Assembly (NCBI GenBank): GCA_903823665.1 | Contig: CAIJTR010000203.1 | Coordinates: forward strand, 1-40,741 | Length of the DNA stretch: 40,741 bases | Reading direction: 5' to 3' | DNA from: an uncultured Rhodospirillales bacterium | Lineage (GTDB): Bacteria; Pseudomonadota; Alphaproteobacteria; Acetobacterales; Acetobacteraceae | Part shown: positions 17,174-26,300 of the stretch, in pieces | Layout of the letters: every line of letters starts with the position of its first letter | Position numbering within the stretch: the first letter of the stretch is position 1 | Program-made: the position numbers and the translations under genes | Notes under the pieces: generated by a model | Databases searched by the model: none | What the model was told of the DNA's origin: nothing | Seen by the model: the letters and a program-made list of their open reading frames with translations, nothing else

Positions 17174-17680
17174 ATGGAAGAGCATGAGAGCTTCTTCGCC
17201 GATCCACGCAGCTGGGTCGCGATTGCGTTCGTTATTTTCTTCGTGCTGTTCGGCAAGAAGATCTGGGGCTTCATCGCCGCGATGCTCGACAAGCGCGCCG
17301 AGACCATCAAGGCCGAGATCGCCGAAGCCAGCCGCCTTCGCACCGAGGCCGAGGCCATGCTGGCCGACGCCAACAAGCGCCGCGAAGCGGCTGTGGCTGA
17401 AGCTGCTGCCCTGATCGAAGGTGCCAAGCGTGAGGCCACCCGCCTCGCCGCCCTCGCGGTCACCGAGGCCGAACACGCCGCCCAGCGCCGTGAGAAAATG
17501 GCGATGGACCGTATCTCAGCGGCAGAAAAGGCCGCGGTGGACGAGGTCCGCAAAACCGCCGCTGACATCTCCGCCCAAGCCGCTCGCAGCATCATCACCG
17601 AAACGATGAGCACAGACGGTAAGTCCGCCATCATCGACACGGCCATCGCGCAGCTGCCGTCGGCCCTGCGCGCCGCCTGA
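17174..17680 (+). CDS. atpF: ATP synthase F0 subunit b
   Basis: A 168-residue subunit with one N-terminal membrane helix (WVAIAFVIFFVLFGKKIW) and then a charged coiled coil (KRAETIKAEIAEASRLRTEA) that forms the peripheral stalk with b'. AAGGA lies 9 bases before the ATG. It is the last gene of the operon, as shown by the terminator 25 bp after its stop. Confidence 0.94.
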   Translation: MEEHESFFADPRSWVAIAFVIFFVLFGKKIWGFIAAMLDKRAETIKAEIAEASRLRTEAEAMLADANKRREAAVAEAAALIEGAKREATRLAALAVTEAEHAAQRREKMAMDRISAAEKAAVDEVRKTAADISAQAARSIITETMSTDGKSAIIDTAIAQLPSALRAA

Positions 17681-17705
17681 TACAAACTTCGTTTCGCGAT
17701 TGTGC

Positions 17706-17745
17706 AACGGGCGAGGGGCCATGCTCCTCGCCCGTTTTGCTTTTT
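17706..17745 (+). terminator. Rho-independent terminator of the F0 operon
   Basis: An 11-bp perfect stem pairs 17706-17716 with 17726-17736 across a 9-base loop. It is followed by TT, GC and five T. The core CGGGCGAGG / CCTCGCCCG is very stable. It separates the atp operon from ccrM. Confidence 0.9.
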
Positions 17746-17832
17746 CCTGCGGACGAGATTGACGCGGTGACGGTTGACGTGGCCTGACAAGGTTCGTCAC
17801 CATCCCTCAGCGCATCGGAGTGTTCATCGCCC

Positions 17833-18930
17833 GTGGAGATCATCCGCGAATTGCCGCTCGACCAGATTCTGCTCGGCGATGCCGTGCGGATGCTGCGCAT
17901 GCTGCCCACGGCGTCCGTCCACTGTGTCTTTGCCGACCCGCCCTACAATCTACAGCTCCGTGGCGAACTCCGCAGGCCCGATGACAGCCTTGTCGACGGC
18001 GTGGACGATGACTGGGACCGCTTCACTGATTTCGCCGCCTATGACGCCTTCACCCGCGAATGGCTGGAAGAATGCCGCCGCGTGCTCCGCAAGGACGGCA
18101 CGATGTGGGTCATCGGCAGCTATCACAACATCTTCCGAATCGGGGCCATCCTGCAGGAACTCGGCTTCTGGATTCTGAACGATGTGATCTGGCGCAAATC
18201 CAACCCAATGCCGAATTTCCGAGGTCGCCGTTTCACCAACGCCCACGAGACGCTGATCTGGGCGGCGCGCGGCCAGGACAGCCGCTACAAATTCAACTAC
18301 CAGGCCATGAAGTCGCTGAACGACGACCAGCAGATGCGCAGTGACTGGTTCATCCCACTTTGCACCGGGGCCGAGCGCCTGCGCAACGAACATGGCCTCA
18401 AATTGCACCCCACGCAGAAGCCCGAGGCGCTGCTGCACCGCATTCTGCTCGCCAGCACCCAGCAGGGTGACATCGTGCTTGACCCGTTCCTCGGCACCGG
18501 CACGTCAGCCGCCGTCGCCCGCCGCCTGTCCCGCCACTACATCGGTATTGAGCGCCACCCAGCCTACGTAGAGGCCGCTCTCGGCCGCGTGCGGCGTGTG
18601 CGGCCGGTTAGCGACGACGGCGTCACCACCACCCCCACCAAGCGCGAGGCGGTGCGCATCCCCTTCGGCAGCTTCGTTGAAAGCGGAGCACTCCCCGCCG
18701 GCACCATCCTGTTCGACCGCATGCGCCGCGTGCAGGCCGTGGTCGTGGCCGATGGCTCCATCAAATCCGGCCAATCCCAGGGGTCCATCCACAAAATCGG
18801 GGCCGAAGTGCAGAACGCGCCATCCTGCAATGGCTGGACATTCTGGCACTTCGAACGCGACGGCACGCTCGTCCCTATCGACGTGCTGCGAACGGAACGC
18901 CCGACGGACGCACCACCGCCGGAGGCGTGA
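17833..18930 (+). CDS. ccrM: CcrM-type adenine DNA methyltransferase (GANTC)
   Basis: A 365-residue beta-class N6-adenine methyltransferase. The catalytic DPPYN motif comes first (D35-Y38), then the target-recognition region, then the SAM-binding DPFLGTGTS (about residues 217-225). The C-terminal CcrM-specific domain is present (IPFGSFVESGALPAGTILFD, SIHKIGAEVQNAPSCNGW). In alphaproteobacteria this enzyme methylates GANTC and times cell-cycle transcription. The start is GTG at 17833. No rnhB gene precedes it here, although that pairing is common in the class. Its TGA is immediately followed by the TGA of the convergent gene, forming TGATCA at 18928-18933. Confidence 0.95.
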   Translation: MEIIRELPLDQILLGDAVRMLRMLPTASVHCVFADPPYNLQLRGELRRPDDSLVDGVDDDWDRFTDFAAYDAFTREWLEECRRVLRKDGTMWVIGSYHNIFRIGAILQELGFWILNDVIWRKSNPMPNFRGRRFTNAHETLIWAARGQDSRYKFNYQAMKSLNDDQQMRSDWFIPLCTGAERLRNEHGLKLHPTQKPEALLHRILLASTQQGDIVLDPFLGTGTSAAVARRLSRHYIGIERHPAYVEAALGRVRRVRPVSDDGVTTTPTKREAVRIPFGSFVESGALPAGTILFDRMRRVQAVVVADGSIKSGQSQGSIHKIGAEVQNAPSCNGWTFWHFERDGTLVPIDVLRTERPTDAPPPEA

Positions 18931-19431
18931 TCACCCTGCCCGCTGCATCCGACCGCTATGCGGGTCCACCGAGAACTTGGCAATCACCCCGCCTTCTGCT
19001 GTGGTGAAGACAAATCCAATGGTTTTGTCGTCGTTCACGACAACATTGGCCACCTTCCAATCATGGTTGCCACGCCGCAGCAGCATCGCCTGGGCGATCA
19101 CCTGAACATCCGCCGCCGAAAGGTTCTTGTCCTTGGCGTCAAAGATCAGACCCATCGCGGGCAGGCCACCCATCGGGCCGCGATGCTCCATCATCGCGCC
19201 ATGCTCACCTCCGCGCATCATGCCGTGCTCGCCGTCCTGCATCATGCCGCGCATCATGCCTCTCATGCCCTCTTGAGGATGCATCGGCGGCATGCCTTCA
19301 TGCGGCGCATCGGCCATGGGCGGTGGCGGAGGAGCCGGAACCTGCGCTGCCGCTTGCTGCTGTGCCACCACGGCACCGGCAAGAAAGACGGTAGCGATCA
19401 GGCTGGATGTAAGCAGTGTGGATTTTTGCAT
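18931..19431 (-). CDS. Secreted Met/His-rich protein, possible metal binder
   Basis: A 166-residue protein. It has a signal peptide (KSTLLTSSLIATVFLAGAVVA), a Gln/Pro linker (APPPPPMADAP), then about 50 residues dominated by Met, His, Gly and Glu (MRGMMRGMMQDGEHGMM, GGEHGAMMEHRGPMGG). A small C-terminal domain follows (LIFDAKDKNLSAADVQVIAQAMLL...WKVANVVV...GRMQRAG) whose shape resembles PepSY-like modules. Met/His clusters in periplasmic proteins commonly bind copper (family-level knowledge); copper binding here is inference. ATG 19431 is chosen because it begins the signal peptide; the frame is open further upstream without meaning. No family was recognised for the whole protein. Confidence 0.75.
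   Translation of the reverse strand: MQKSTLLTSSLIATVFLAGAVVAQQQAAAQVPAPPPPPMADAPHEGMPPMHPQEGMRGMMRGMMQDGEHGMMRGGEHGAMMEHRGPMGGLPAMGLIFDAKDKNLSAADVQVIAQAMLLRRGNHDWKVANVVVNDDKTIGFVFTTAEGGVIAKFSVDPHSGRMQRAG
19215..19260. repeat. Short repeat encoding the Met/His-rich tract
   Basis: The 10-mer GCATCATGCC occurs at 19215-19224, 19239-19248 and 19251-19260, that is at steps of 24 and 12 bases. The copies keep the same reading frame in the Met/His-rich protein, so the tract probably grew by in-frame repeat expansion. Confidence 0.6.
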
Positions 19432-19519
19432 GATCGGGGACCCTGGTGTGGAAGCGCGGGAAATCTTGACCATGCAAACTATCAGAACACCCCCGCGCGG
19501 GCCCGTGACAAAGCGTAAA

Positions 19520-20887
19520 TTATCTCGCAACTTCACCAATGCGCTTGAGCAGCATCCATCGCGCCGCCATCTGCGCATGCGCCAGTGGTGCTCTGCGATA
19601 CTCCCAAATCGGCGCGCAATCGGCGGCATTGATCACCATGGTGGCGTTGGCCTCAAACACCATCACACGGCCATCAGGCGTCAACGCGAAATCAATCCCG
19701 CCATAATCCAGGCCCATCGTCGCCGCGATGTGCGCCAGCGCCTGCATCGCCACGGCGCCCAGCACGCCCGGCATATCCTCCAAAAACCGCCGCTCCTCCG
19801 CCCTGTGCTCGGGGCTGTCCGCCATCGCCGAAGTAAAATAATGCACCTTCCAATCGGCCGAGATCGCCAGATGCAGCGGATACAGCGCGCCATCGATGCA
19901 CATCACCCGATACTTCCGCCACAGGCCATCCATGCCCCGTGCGTCTAGATACTCAATTGCCAGCACATCCCCGCCCGGCAGGCAGTCTAACGCCGCCTCC
20001 AGCCCGTCCCGGTCAGTCACCCGCAGAAAATGCCGCCCGGTGTGAAATCCTGGCGTCCGCAGCAACAATGGAAAATCCAAACTCCACGAGGCCCGCAGAG
20101 CCGCCTGCGTGGTGCGTTCAGTCACCGGAGCCAACACGCCCTCAATCCCCGCCAGACGTGCCGCATTCGCGTCTCGTGACGTGTTCAGCACAGCCTCCGG
20201 CGCGTTGATGACCGGAGCGCTGGTGGAGGCCAATATCACCCGAGCGCGCTCCAGCGCCTCCCCACACAATTCCGCATCACCGATGGCATTCACCACCAGC
20301 CGATGCTCCGGCAGCATCTGCGCAGTGTCGTGGAAATCCGCATAAACGGCCGTTACCGCGAACACACGGTCATCAATCCAGTTCTGCGTCACCACGTTGC
20401 CGCCGCGCGCCGAGCCAAGCAGGAGCAGCGGCACGCCCACACCCGCGCCGCGATACCGCCGCTTGTGGACGGAATGGCCCATAAAGCCTCGCCGCCAATG
20501 CTCCTCCGCCGGATCGCCAAACTCCGCCAGCACACGCGCCATGCCTTGATGCGCCGGCGCGTAATCCGGAGCCACATCCAGCGCCGCCTGATAATGCGCA
20601 CGCGCCGCCGCACACTCCCCATCATCGGCCAGCGCATTGCCGAGATTGACCCGGCCAAGAGGCTGCCGCGGATGATGCTGTGCGGCCTGCATAAACGCCG
20701 AACGTGCAGCCGATCGATGCCCACTCGCCTGCGCCAACGCCGCCAACTCGGTCAGCGCGTCGAAATGCGTGGGGTCGGACCGTAAAATTTCGAGATAGGC
20801 TGCCTTCGCCGCCTCATCCACACCCATCGCAGCCAGCGTGCGGGCTCGTTTCAAAGCATCGGGGCTGGAGAGAACGTTTTGGTCCAT
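19520..20887 (-). CDS. TPR protein with ATP-grasp ligase-like domain
   Basis: A 455-residue protein. Residues 1-135 are tetratricopeptide helices (ARTLAAMGVDEAAKAAYLEI, FDALTELAALAQASGHRSAA, GNALADDGECAAARAHYQAA). The rest has ATP-grasp features: LDFPLLLRTPGFHTGRHF, VLAIEYLDARG, KYRVMCIDGALYP and DYGGIDFALTPDG followed by VMVFEANATMVIN, where the Glu and Asn are the usual magnesium ligands. ATP-grasp enzymes activate carboxylates and join them to amines or thiols; the substrate here is unknown. The ATG at 20887 lies 34 bp after the cytochrome c stop, so it may be the last gene of the putA operon, without a clear ribosome-binding site. Cytoplasmic location is inferred from the lack of a signal peptide. 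Confidence 0.8.
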   Translation of the reverse strand: MDQNVLSSPDALKRARTLAAMGVDEAAKAAYLEILRSDPTHFDALTELAALAQASGHRSAARSAFMQAAQHHPRQPLGRVNLGNALADDGECAAARAHYQAALDVAPDYAPAHQGMARVLAEFGDPAEEHWRRGFMGHSVHKRRYRGAGVGVPLLLLGSARGGNVVTQNWIDDRVFAVTAVYADFHDTAQMLPEHRLVVNAIGDAELCGEALERARVILASTSAPVINAPEAVLNTSRDANAARLAGIEGVLAPVTERTTQAALRASWSLDFPLLLRTPGFHTGRHFLRVTDRDGLEAALDCLPGGDVLAIEYLDARGMDGLWRKYRVMCIDGALYPLHLAISADWKVHYFTSAMADSPEHRAEERRFLEDMPGVLGAVAMQALAHIAATMGLDYGGIDFALTPDGRVMVFEANATMVINAADCAPIWEYRRAPLAHAQMAARWMLLKRIGEVAR

Positions 20888-20921
20888 GCCAGGAGCATCT
20901 CACGCGCCGGTAAAGTCAGCG

Positions 20922-21296
20922 TTAACGCGCCGTGCGGATCTCCGTCTCGGTGGGTGGCGGCGCATAATTATTTCCAAAATGCGTGCGAATGTAATCAACG
21001 ACATCGGCCACCTGCGAGTCCGACAGCGTCCGCCCAAATGGCGGCATCGCCCGCTGCCCGCGTAGCACCACACCGATTGGATACCCCACGGCCGCCAGCC
21101 GCGCGTCATCGGCAAGCGACGGATAAGCCGCAGCCCCCACGGCACCACGCCCATCCGGCATATGGCAGCCCGCGCAGACATGGGTATAGATCGACGCCCC
21201 ACTTGTCTCCGTGAACCGGAACGGGCTGCCAAACACGCCGTCATCATCCGCCAACGCCGGAGCCGACCAAAGCAAAAGAACGAAAAGCCACCTCAT
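20922..21296 (-). CDS. Small periplasmic c-type cytochrome
   Basis: A 124-residue monohaem cytochrome. It has a signal peptide (RWLFVLLLWSAPALA), the haem-binding CAGCH (C41, C44, H45) and a likely axial Met84 in RAMPPFGRTLSD, within a class I cytochrome c fold. Its ATG overlaps the stop of the upstream amine oxidase by four bases (ATGA, 21293-21296), so the two are translationally coupled. This suggests it accepts electrons from the oxidase and passes them to the respiratory chain (inference). Confidence 0.92.
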   Translation of the reverse strand: MRWLFVLLLWSAPALADDDGVFGSPFRFTETSGASIYTHVCAGCHMPDGRGAVGAAAYPSLADDARLAAVGYPIGVVLRGQRAMPPFGRTLSDSQVADVVDYIRTHFGNNYAPPPTETEIRTAR

Positions 21297-22873
21297 CGCG
21301 CCATCACCCGCTGATGCAGCCGCCCAATGGCATCAAGTGACGACAACAACGCCCCTTCCTGCCAAGCCGGAATATACGACGCATGCTCCCCCGCCAGCAG
21401 AATGCGCCCATCCATCGCGCACAAATTCCGGTAATGCTTGGCCCGCGCCTCGCTCGACCACTGGCCGTAACATCCCATCGACCACGGCACACGATGCCAC
21501 CCCACGGCGACGCCATGCTCGAACTCGCTGCGATATTGCGGATGGATCACAGCCCCGAACTCAACCGCTTTCGCAATCCGCTCCGCAGGCGTCATCGCCG
21601 TAAACTCATACGCATACGGCCCAAACGGATACGCCCCCAGCAGCACGCCGGGCCCATCCTTGAAGTAATCCGTCGCCGGATACCCAATCGTTGAAATCGG
21701 CAGATCGGTGTAGCTGATCCCACCATAAATCGCCTCGTCCTGCTCCCAGAACCGCCGCTTGAACTGTAGCCCGATTTTCATGCCTGGCGCGTACGGCACA
21801 GCGCCAATCGCGTCCGCCAGCTTCGGACCCACATTCATCTCGATCTGACTCAGGATCGAAAGCGGAATGGTGCAGAGGCAATAATCCGCGCGAGACTGCC
21901 CCATCTCCCCCGTCACCGTATGGCACCAGCTGGCAGTCACCCCCGTCTCATCCTGCCGGATCGCCGTCACCTTGCTGTTCAGCCGGATGAGATCACCAAC
22001 CTCCCGCGCAAACGCACGCGCGATCATATCCATCCCGCCCACCGGCTGGAACAGTGTGGTTTGGTAATCATAATCCAGCGCCACCGCGAGCGCCCGCCAC
22101 AGGCCGGATTTCAACACATCCGACGACGACGAAATCACCGACGATTCCGGTTCCGCCGAAAGCCCACCGCCCGGCGGCTTCGCATAGCCACGCCTGCTGC
22201 TGGCATATTCGCCCGTGCGATAGCGGCCATCCACCCCCAACGCGCCAAAGCTCCGCAGGGAGAGCAGCAGCCGTTCGCGATCATCCTTCGAGACGGCATC
22301 ATCGAGCTTGTCCGCATTCACCGCCTTGGCCAGCAGCTCCGCCACCGTGCCGTGATAATCCGCCTGCACTTCCCGATACCGCTGCGGCTTGCCGTCATAG
22401 GCGTTCTTGCTGTGCAGATAGGCGTTGTGATTGACCTGAATAAACGGCTCCAGCGCCACGCCGAGGCGCTTGCAGTAATCCAGCATGCCCTTGTGATGAT
22501 ACGGAATACGCCACGGCCCGGGATTGATGTACAGCCCCTCGGCAAACCGGCAATGCTGCGTCTCGCCACCCAGTTCGGTGTAGGTGTCGCCACCCCGGAT
22601 CGTCCATGTCCGCCCACCTGCGCGGGAGTTGTAGTCGAGCACTTGCACCTTGTAGCCAGCCTTGCGCAGCTCCAACGCCGCCGCCATCCCCGCTACGCCC
22701 GCGCCGAGAATGAGCACAGAAGCGCCCTTCGGATCGCCCTCCAGCTTGACCGGCCCGGCGTAATCCGACTCCGCCGCAAACCCCATGCTGGTCATCGCCA
22801 AATACACCGCCGACCCTCCGGCGATGGCACCGATCTGGTTCAGCAGGTCGCGGCGGGTGGGAGTTTCGGTCAT
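21293..22873 (-). CDS. Tat-exported FAD-dependent amine oxidase (flavin monoamine oxidase family)
   Basis: A 526-residue protein. The N-terminus TPTRRDLLNQIGAIAGGSAVYL is a twin-arginine signal, implying export of the folded flavoprotein. FAD binding follows: VLILGAGVAGMAAALELRKAGY then RAGGRTWTIRGG (about residues 49-95). The C-terminal flavin-contact sequence is GRILLAGEHASYIPAWQEGA. The amine donor is not identifiable. ATG 22873 overlaps the stop of the Lrp-type gene (ATGA); the open frame runs on to 23059 inside that gene and is rejected. Its stop overlaps the cytochrome start. Export by Tat and the linked cytochrome suggest it works as a periplasmic dehydrogenase rather than an oxygen-using oxidase (inference). 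Confidence 0.88.
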   Translation of the reverse strand: MTETPTRRDLLNQIGAIAGGSAVYLAMTSMGFAAESDYAGPVKLEGDPKGASVLILGAGVAGMAAALELRKAGYKVQVLDYNSRAGGRTWTIRGGDTYTELGGETQHCRFAEGLYINPGPWRIPYHHKGMLDYCKRLGVALEPFIQVNHNAYLHSKNAYDGKPQRYREVQADYHGTVAELLAKAVNADKLDDAVSKDDRERLLLSLRSFGALGVDGRYRTGEYASSRRGYAKPPGGGLSAEPESSVISSSSDVLKSGLWRALAVALDYDYQTTLFQPVGGMDMIARAFAREVGDLIRLNSKVTAIRQDETGVTASWCHTVTGEMGQSRADYCLCTIPLSILSQIEMNVGPKLADAIGAVPYAPGMKIGLQFKRRFWEQDEAIYGGISYTDLPISTIGYPATDYFKDGPGVLLGAYPFGPYAYEFTAMTPAERIAKAVEFGAVIHPQYRSEFEHGVAVGWHRVPWSMGCYGQWSSEARAKHYRNLCAMDGRILLAGEHASYIPAWQEGALLSSLDAIGRLHQRVMAR

Positions 22874-23349
22874 GCGGAGACGAGATGTCCCAAACTGATC
22901 TGCAAACCCACCTTCACCTCCTCCATCACCGGATAGGAATGCGTCTGCCGAATGCCCGGCACCGAGGCCAGCGCGTCGCCCAAAAACCGCCGATACGCGG
23001 CCATATCGGGCACCCGCACCTTCAGCAGATAATCGAACCCGCCAGCCACCATATGGCATTCCTCAATCTCGGCAATGCCCGCCACCGCCGCGCGAAACTG
23101 CTCAAAGCTCTCGCGCGAAATACGGTCCAGCGACACCTCGATGAACGCCACCAGCCCCAGCCCGACCGACGGGCCAGACACGATGGCGGTGTAGCCGGTG
23201 ATGACGCCAGATGCCTCCAGATTGCGCACCCGCTCCGTGCAGGCGGTGCCGCTCAGCCCCACCTGCTTGGCCAAGGCCGAGACGGCCATCCGCCCATCCG
23301 CCTGCAACGCGTCGAGGATGGCGATATCGATGGCATCCAGCGCCTTCAA
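22870..23349 (-). CDS. Lrp/AsnC-family transcriptional regulator
   Basis: A 159-residue regulator. The N-terminal helix-turn-helix reads LDAIDIAILDALQADGRMAV, then LAKQVGLSGTACTERVRNLE. The C-terminal AsnC/RAM ligand-binding domain includes VAFIEVSLDRISRESFEQF and GGFDYLLKVRVPDMAAYRRF. The chosen start is TTG 23349-23347, which shares two bases with the putA stop (TTGA) and gives the standard Lrp N-terminus. The open frame upstream to 23430 lies inside putA. In related bacteria Lrp-type PutR activates putA, usually from a divergent gene. Here it sits downstream in the same operon, and PutA lacks its own DNA-binding domain, so this is the likely proline sensor (inference). Confidence 0.9.
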   Translation of the reverse strand: MKALDAIDIAILDALQADGRMAVSALAKQVGLSGTACTERVRNLEASGVITGYTAIVSGPSVGLGLVAFIEVSLDRISRESFEQFRAAVAGIAEIEECHMVAGGFDYLLKVRVPDMAAYRRFLGDALASVPGIRQTHSYPVMEEVKVGLQISLGHLVSA

Positions 23350-26300
23350 ACGACTGACCCCATCAGCTCCGCATTGCCCCCCGCCGCCGCCGTGTTGGTG
23401 CTCACACACCGCTCGTGCAGCAACCGCCAAACGGGATAGCCGTGCTCATCCGGCGTCACAACCGGAACGATCGGCCCGTCCATCGCCGCCATTCGCTGAC
23501 ACAACGAGGCGAGCGAGGCCCCTGTCGCGTCGCTCAGCACCACATCCGGCCGCGCCGTTTCCGCCGCCACCGAACACCCGGCTGCCCGCACGGCTTCCTC
23601 CTGACGCGCCCGCTCCTCCGGTGTTGCCGCATCACAGAACACCGCCCCGCGCGGCAGCATCGCCAACGTGTTGCGCTCCCCGGTCGGGCCAGGAAGCGTG
23701 GTCAGCGCGGGCGTGGCAGGCCTGCTCCCCCGCACGAGCCGGTGCAAAATCAGCGGTCCGCCCGCTTTCGGCCCGGTGCCAGACAACCCCTCACCGCCAA
23801 ACGGCTGCACGCCCACCACGGCACCCACGATGTTGCGATTGACGTAGATGTTGCCTGCATGGATGCGATTGGTGATCAGATCAATCGTGTCATCGATCCG
23901 CGAATGAATGCCGTGCGTCAGCCCATAGCCGAGGCCATTCAACCGATCGATCAGCGCAGGCAACATCCCTTCCTGCCAGCGCACCACATGCAGCACCGGC
24001 CCGAATATTTCCGCCTTCGGCAGCGCATCGAGTGAAATCTCTAGCACCGCGGGGGCCACGAAATGCCCCACCGGCGGCACCGCACCCGGCGTCGCTCCAT
24101 GTTCGCGCAGATAGGCCAGCAGCATCGCCTTCGCGCCGACATCGATCACCGGGCCGATATCAGTGGCAAGCTCCGCCGGATCACCCAGCCGCAGCTCCGC
24201 CATGGCGCCCTTCAACATCGCCAGCACATGATCGGCAATCTCCGCCTGCACACACAAAATGCGCAGCGCCGAACAACGCTGACCGGCACTGTCGAAGGCG
24301 GAGGCGAGCACATCCGTCACCACCTGCTCCGGCTGCGCCGTGCTGTCCACAATCATGGCGTTCAGCCCACCGGTCTCCGCGATCAGCACCGGATTGTCCG
24401 CCCGCTGCGCCAGCGTCTGATTGATCAGCCGCGCCACGGCGGTGGAGCCGGTGAACATCACCCCCGCGATCCGGCGATCCCCCACCAGCGCCGCCCCAAT
24501 GCTCTCACCCGGCCCCGGCAGAAACTGCAACGCCGCACGAGGAATACCAGCCTCATGCGCCAGCTTAACCGCCATATACGCCATCAGCGGCGTCTGCTCA
24601 GCAGGCTTGGCCAGCACCGGATTGCCCGAAGCCAACGCCGCTGCAATCTGCCCCACAAAAATCGCCAGCGGAAAGTTCCACGGGCTGATGCACACCACCG
24701 GGCCGATGGGATTGAGTGCGTCTGACAAATCCGCCCGCGCCGTCGCCGCATAGAACCGGCAGAAATCCACCGCCTCGCGCAGCTCCCCCACGGCATTGCC
24801 CAGCGTCTTGCCCGCCTCCCGCACGGCGAGTGACATCAACGCCGCCTGATGGGCCTCCAGCGCATCGGCCCAGGCATCGAGCAGCGCCGCCCGCTCGGCC
24901 ACCGGTACACGCCATTTGGCATCCGCCACCGCCTGCTCCGCCATCACCAACGTCGCGTCCTGCACCCGGCCGATCAGAGCACCCGTCGCCGGATTGAACG
25001 CCTCCCGCTTCACACCGTCATAAACCGGGGCCACCGTGATGGGTGCCGCAAACGCCATCTCCGGCAGCCCCGCCATCTCCTCCGATAGCGTGCTCAGCAC
25101 ACGCTCATCCACGAGATCAAGCCCCGCCGAATTGCGCCGTCCTGGCAGCATCTCCGCAGGCAGAGGCGTTGCCTTGTTCGGCGTTCCGCCATCGGCCACG
25201 CTGCGCGCCACCGGGTCCGCCACCAGCTGATCGAGGTCCACATTCGGATCGACAATCTGGTTCACGAACGACGTGTTCGCCCCGTTCTCCAGCAGTCGCC
25301 TCACGAGATAAGCCAGCAACGTCTCATGCGGCCCCACCGGCGCGTAAATCCGGCATGCGCGACCACCAGGGGCGACAATACCGTCATAGACCGCCTCACC
25401 CATGCCGTGCAGGCACTGGAACTCATACGCCCGATTGCCTGCCAGCGCCTCGATGGTGGCGATCGTCAGGGCGTTGTGGGTGGCGAATTGCGGATAGATC
25501 GCATCCGGGTGTGCCAGCATCGCCCGCGCGCACGCAATATACGAAACATCGGTGTGCGCCTTGCGGGTGAACACCGGATAATCCACCATCCCCTCCACCT
25601 GCGCCGCCTTGATCTCACTGTCCCAGTAAGCACCTTTCACCAGCCGGATCATCAGCCGATGCCCTGTCCGCGCGCCGAGATCAGCCACGAAATCAATCAC
25701 CGCCCGCGCCCGCTTCTGATACGCCTGCACCACAAACCCGATGCCGTTCCACCCCGCAAACGCCGGGTCCTCCGCCAGCGCGTTCAGGATATCGAGCGAG
25801 ATATCCAGCCGCTCGCTTTCCTCCGCATCGATGTTGAAGCCAATGTCATGCGCCCGCGCCAGCTCCAGCAGCGCCCGCACGCGCGGCAGCAACTCGGTCA
25901 GCGTCCGCGCCCGCTGTGCCCGGCTGTAGCGCGGATGCAAAGCCGACAGCTTCACCGAAATGCCCGGCCCCTCGATCACCCCACGCCGCGCCGCCTGCTT
26001 GCCAATGGCGCTGATGGCTTCAGCATAAAGCCGGAAATACCGGTCGGCATCGGCGGCGTTCATCGCAGCCTCCCCGAGCATGTCGTACGAGAAACGATAC
26101 CCCTTCGCCTCCCGCGCCGGGGCATGACCGAGTGCGTCCGCAATCGTCTGCCCCGTCACGAATTGCCGCCCCAGCAGCCGCACCGCCAAATCCGCCGCCC
26201 TGCGCACCAACGGAGCGCCACCACGCCGCAACAACCCGGTCAGCGCCGCCCCCAGCCCCTCCGCCGAACTCTCCGGCAGCAGCCGCCCGGTCAGCAACAA

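Noticed and set aside
17746-17832. A ribonuclease HII gene between atpF and ccrM
   Set aside because: The space is only 87 bp and holds no reading frame; the gene must be elsewhere.
21293-23059. Amine oxidase extended upstream to 23059
   Set aside because: The extension lies within the Lrp-type gene; the ATG at 22873 starts a clear Tat signal and overlaps the upstream stop as ATGA.
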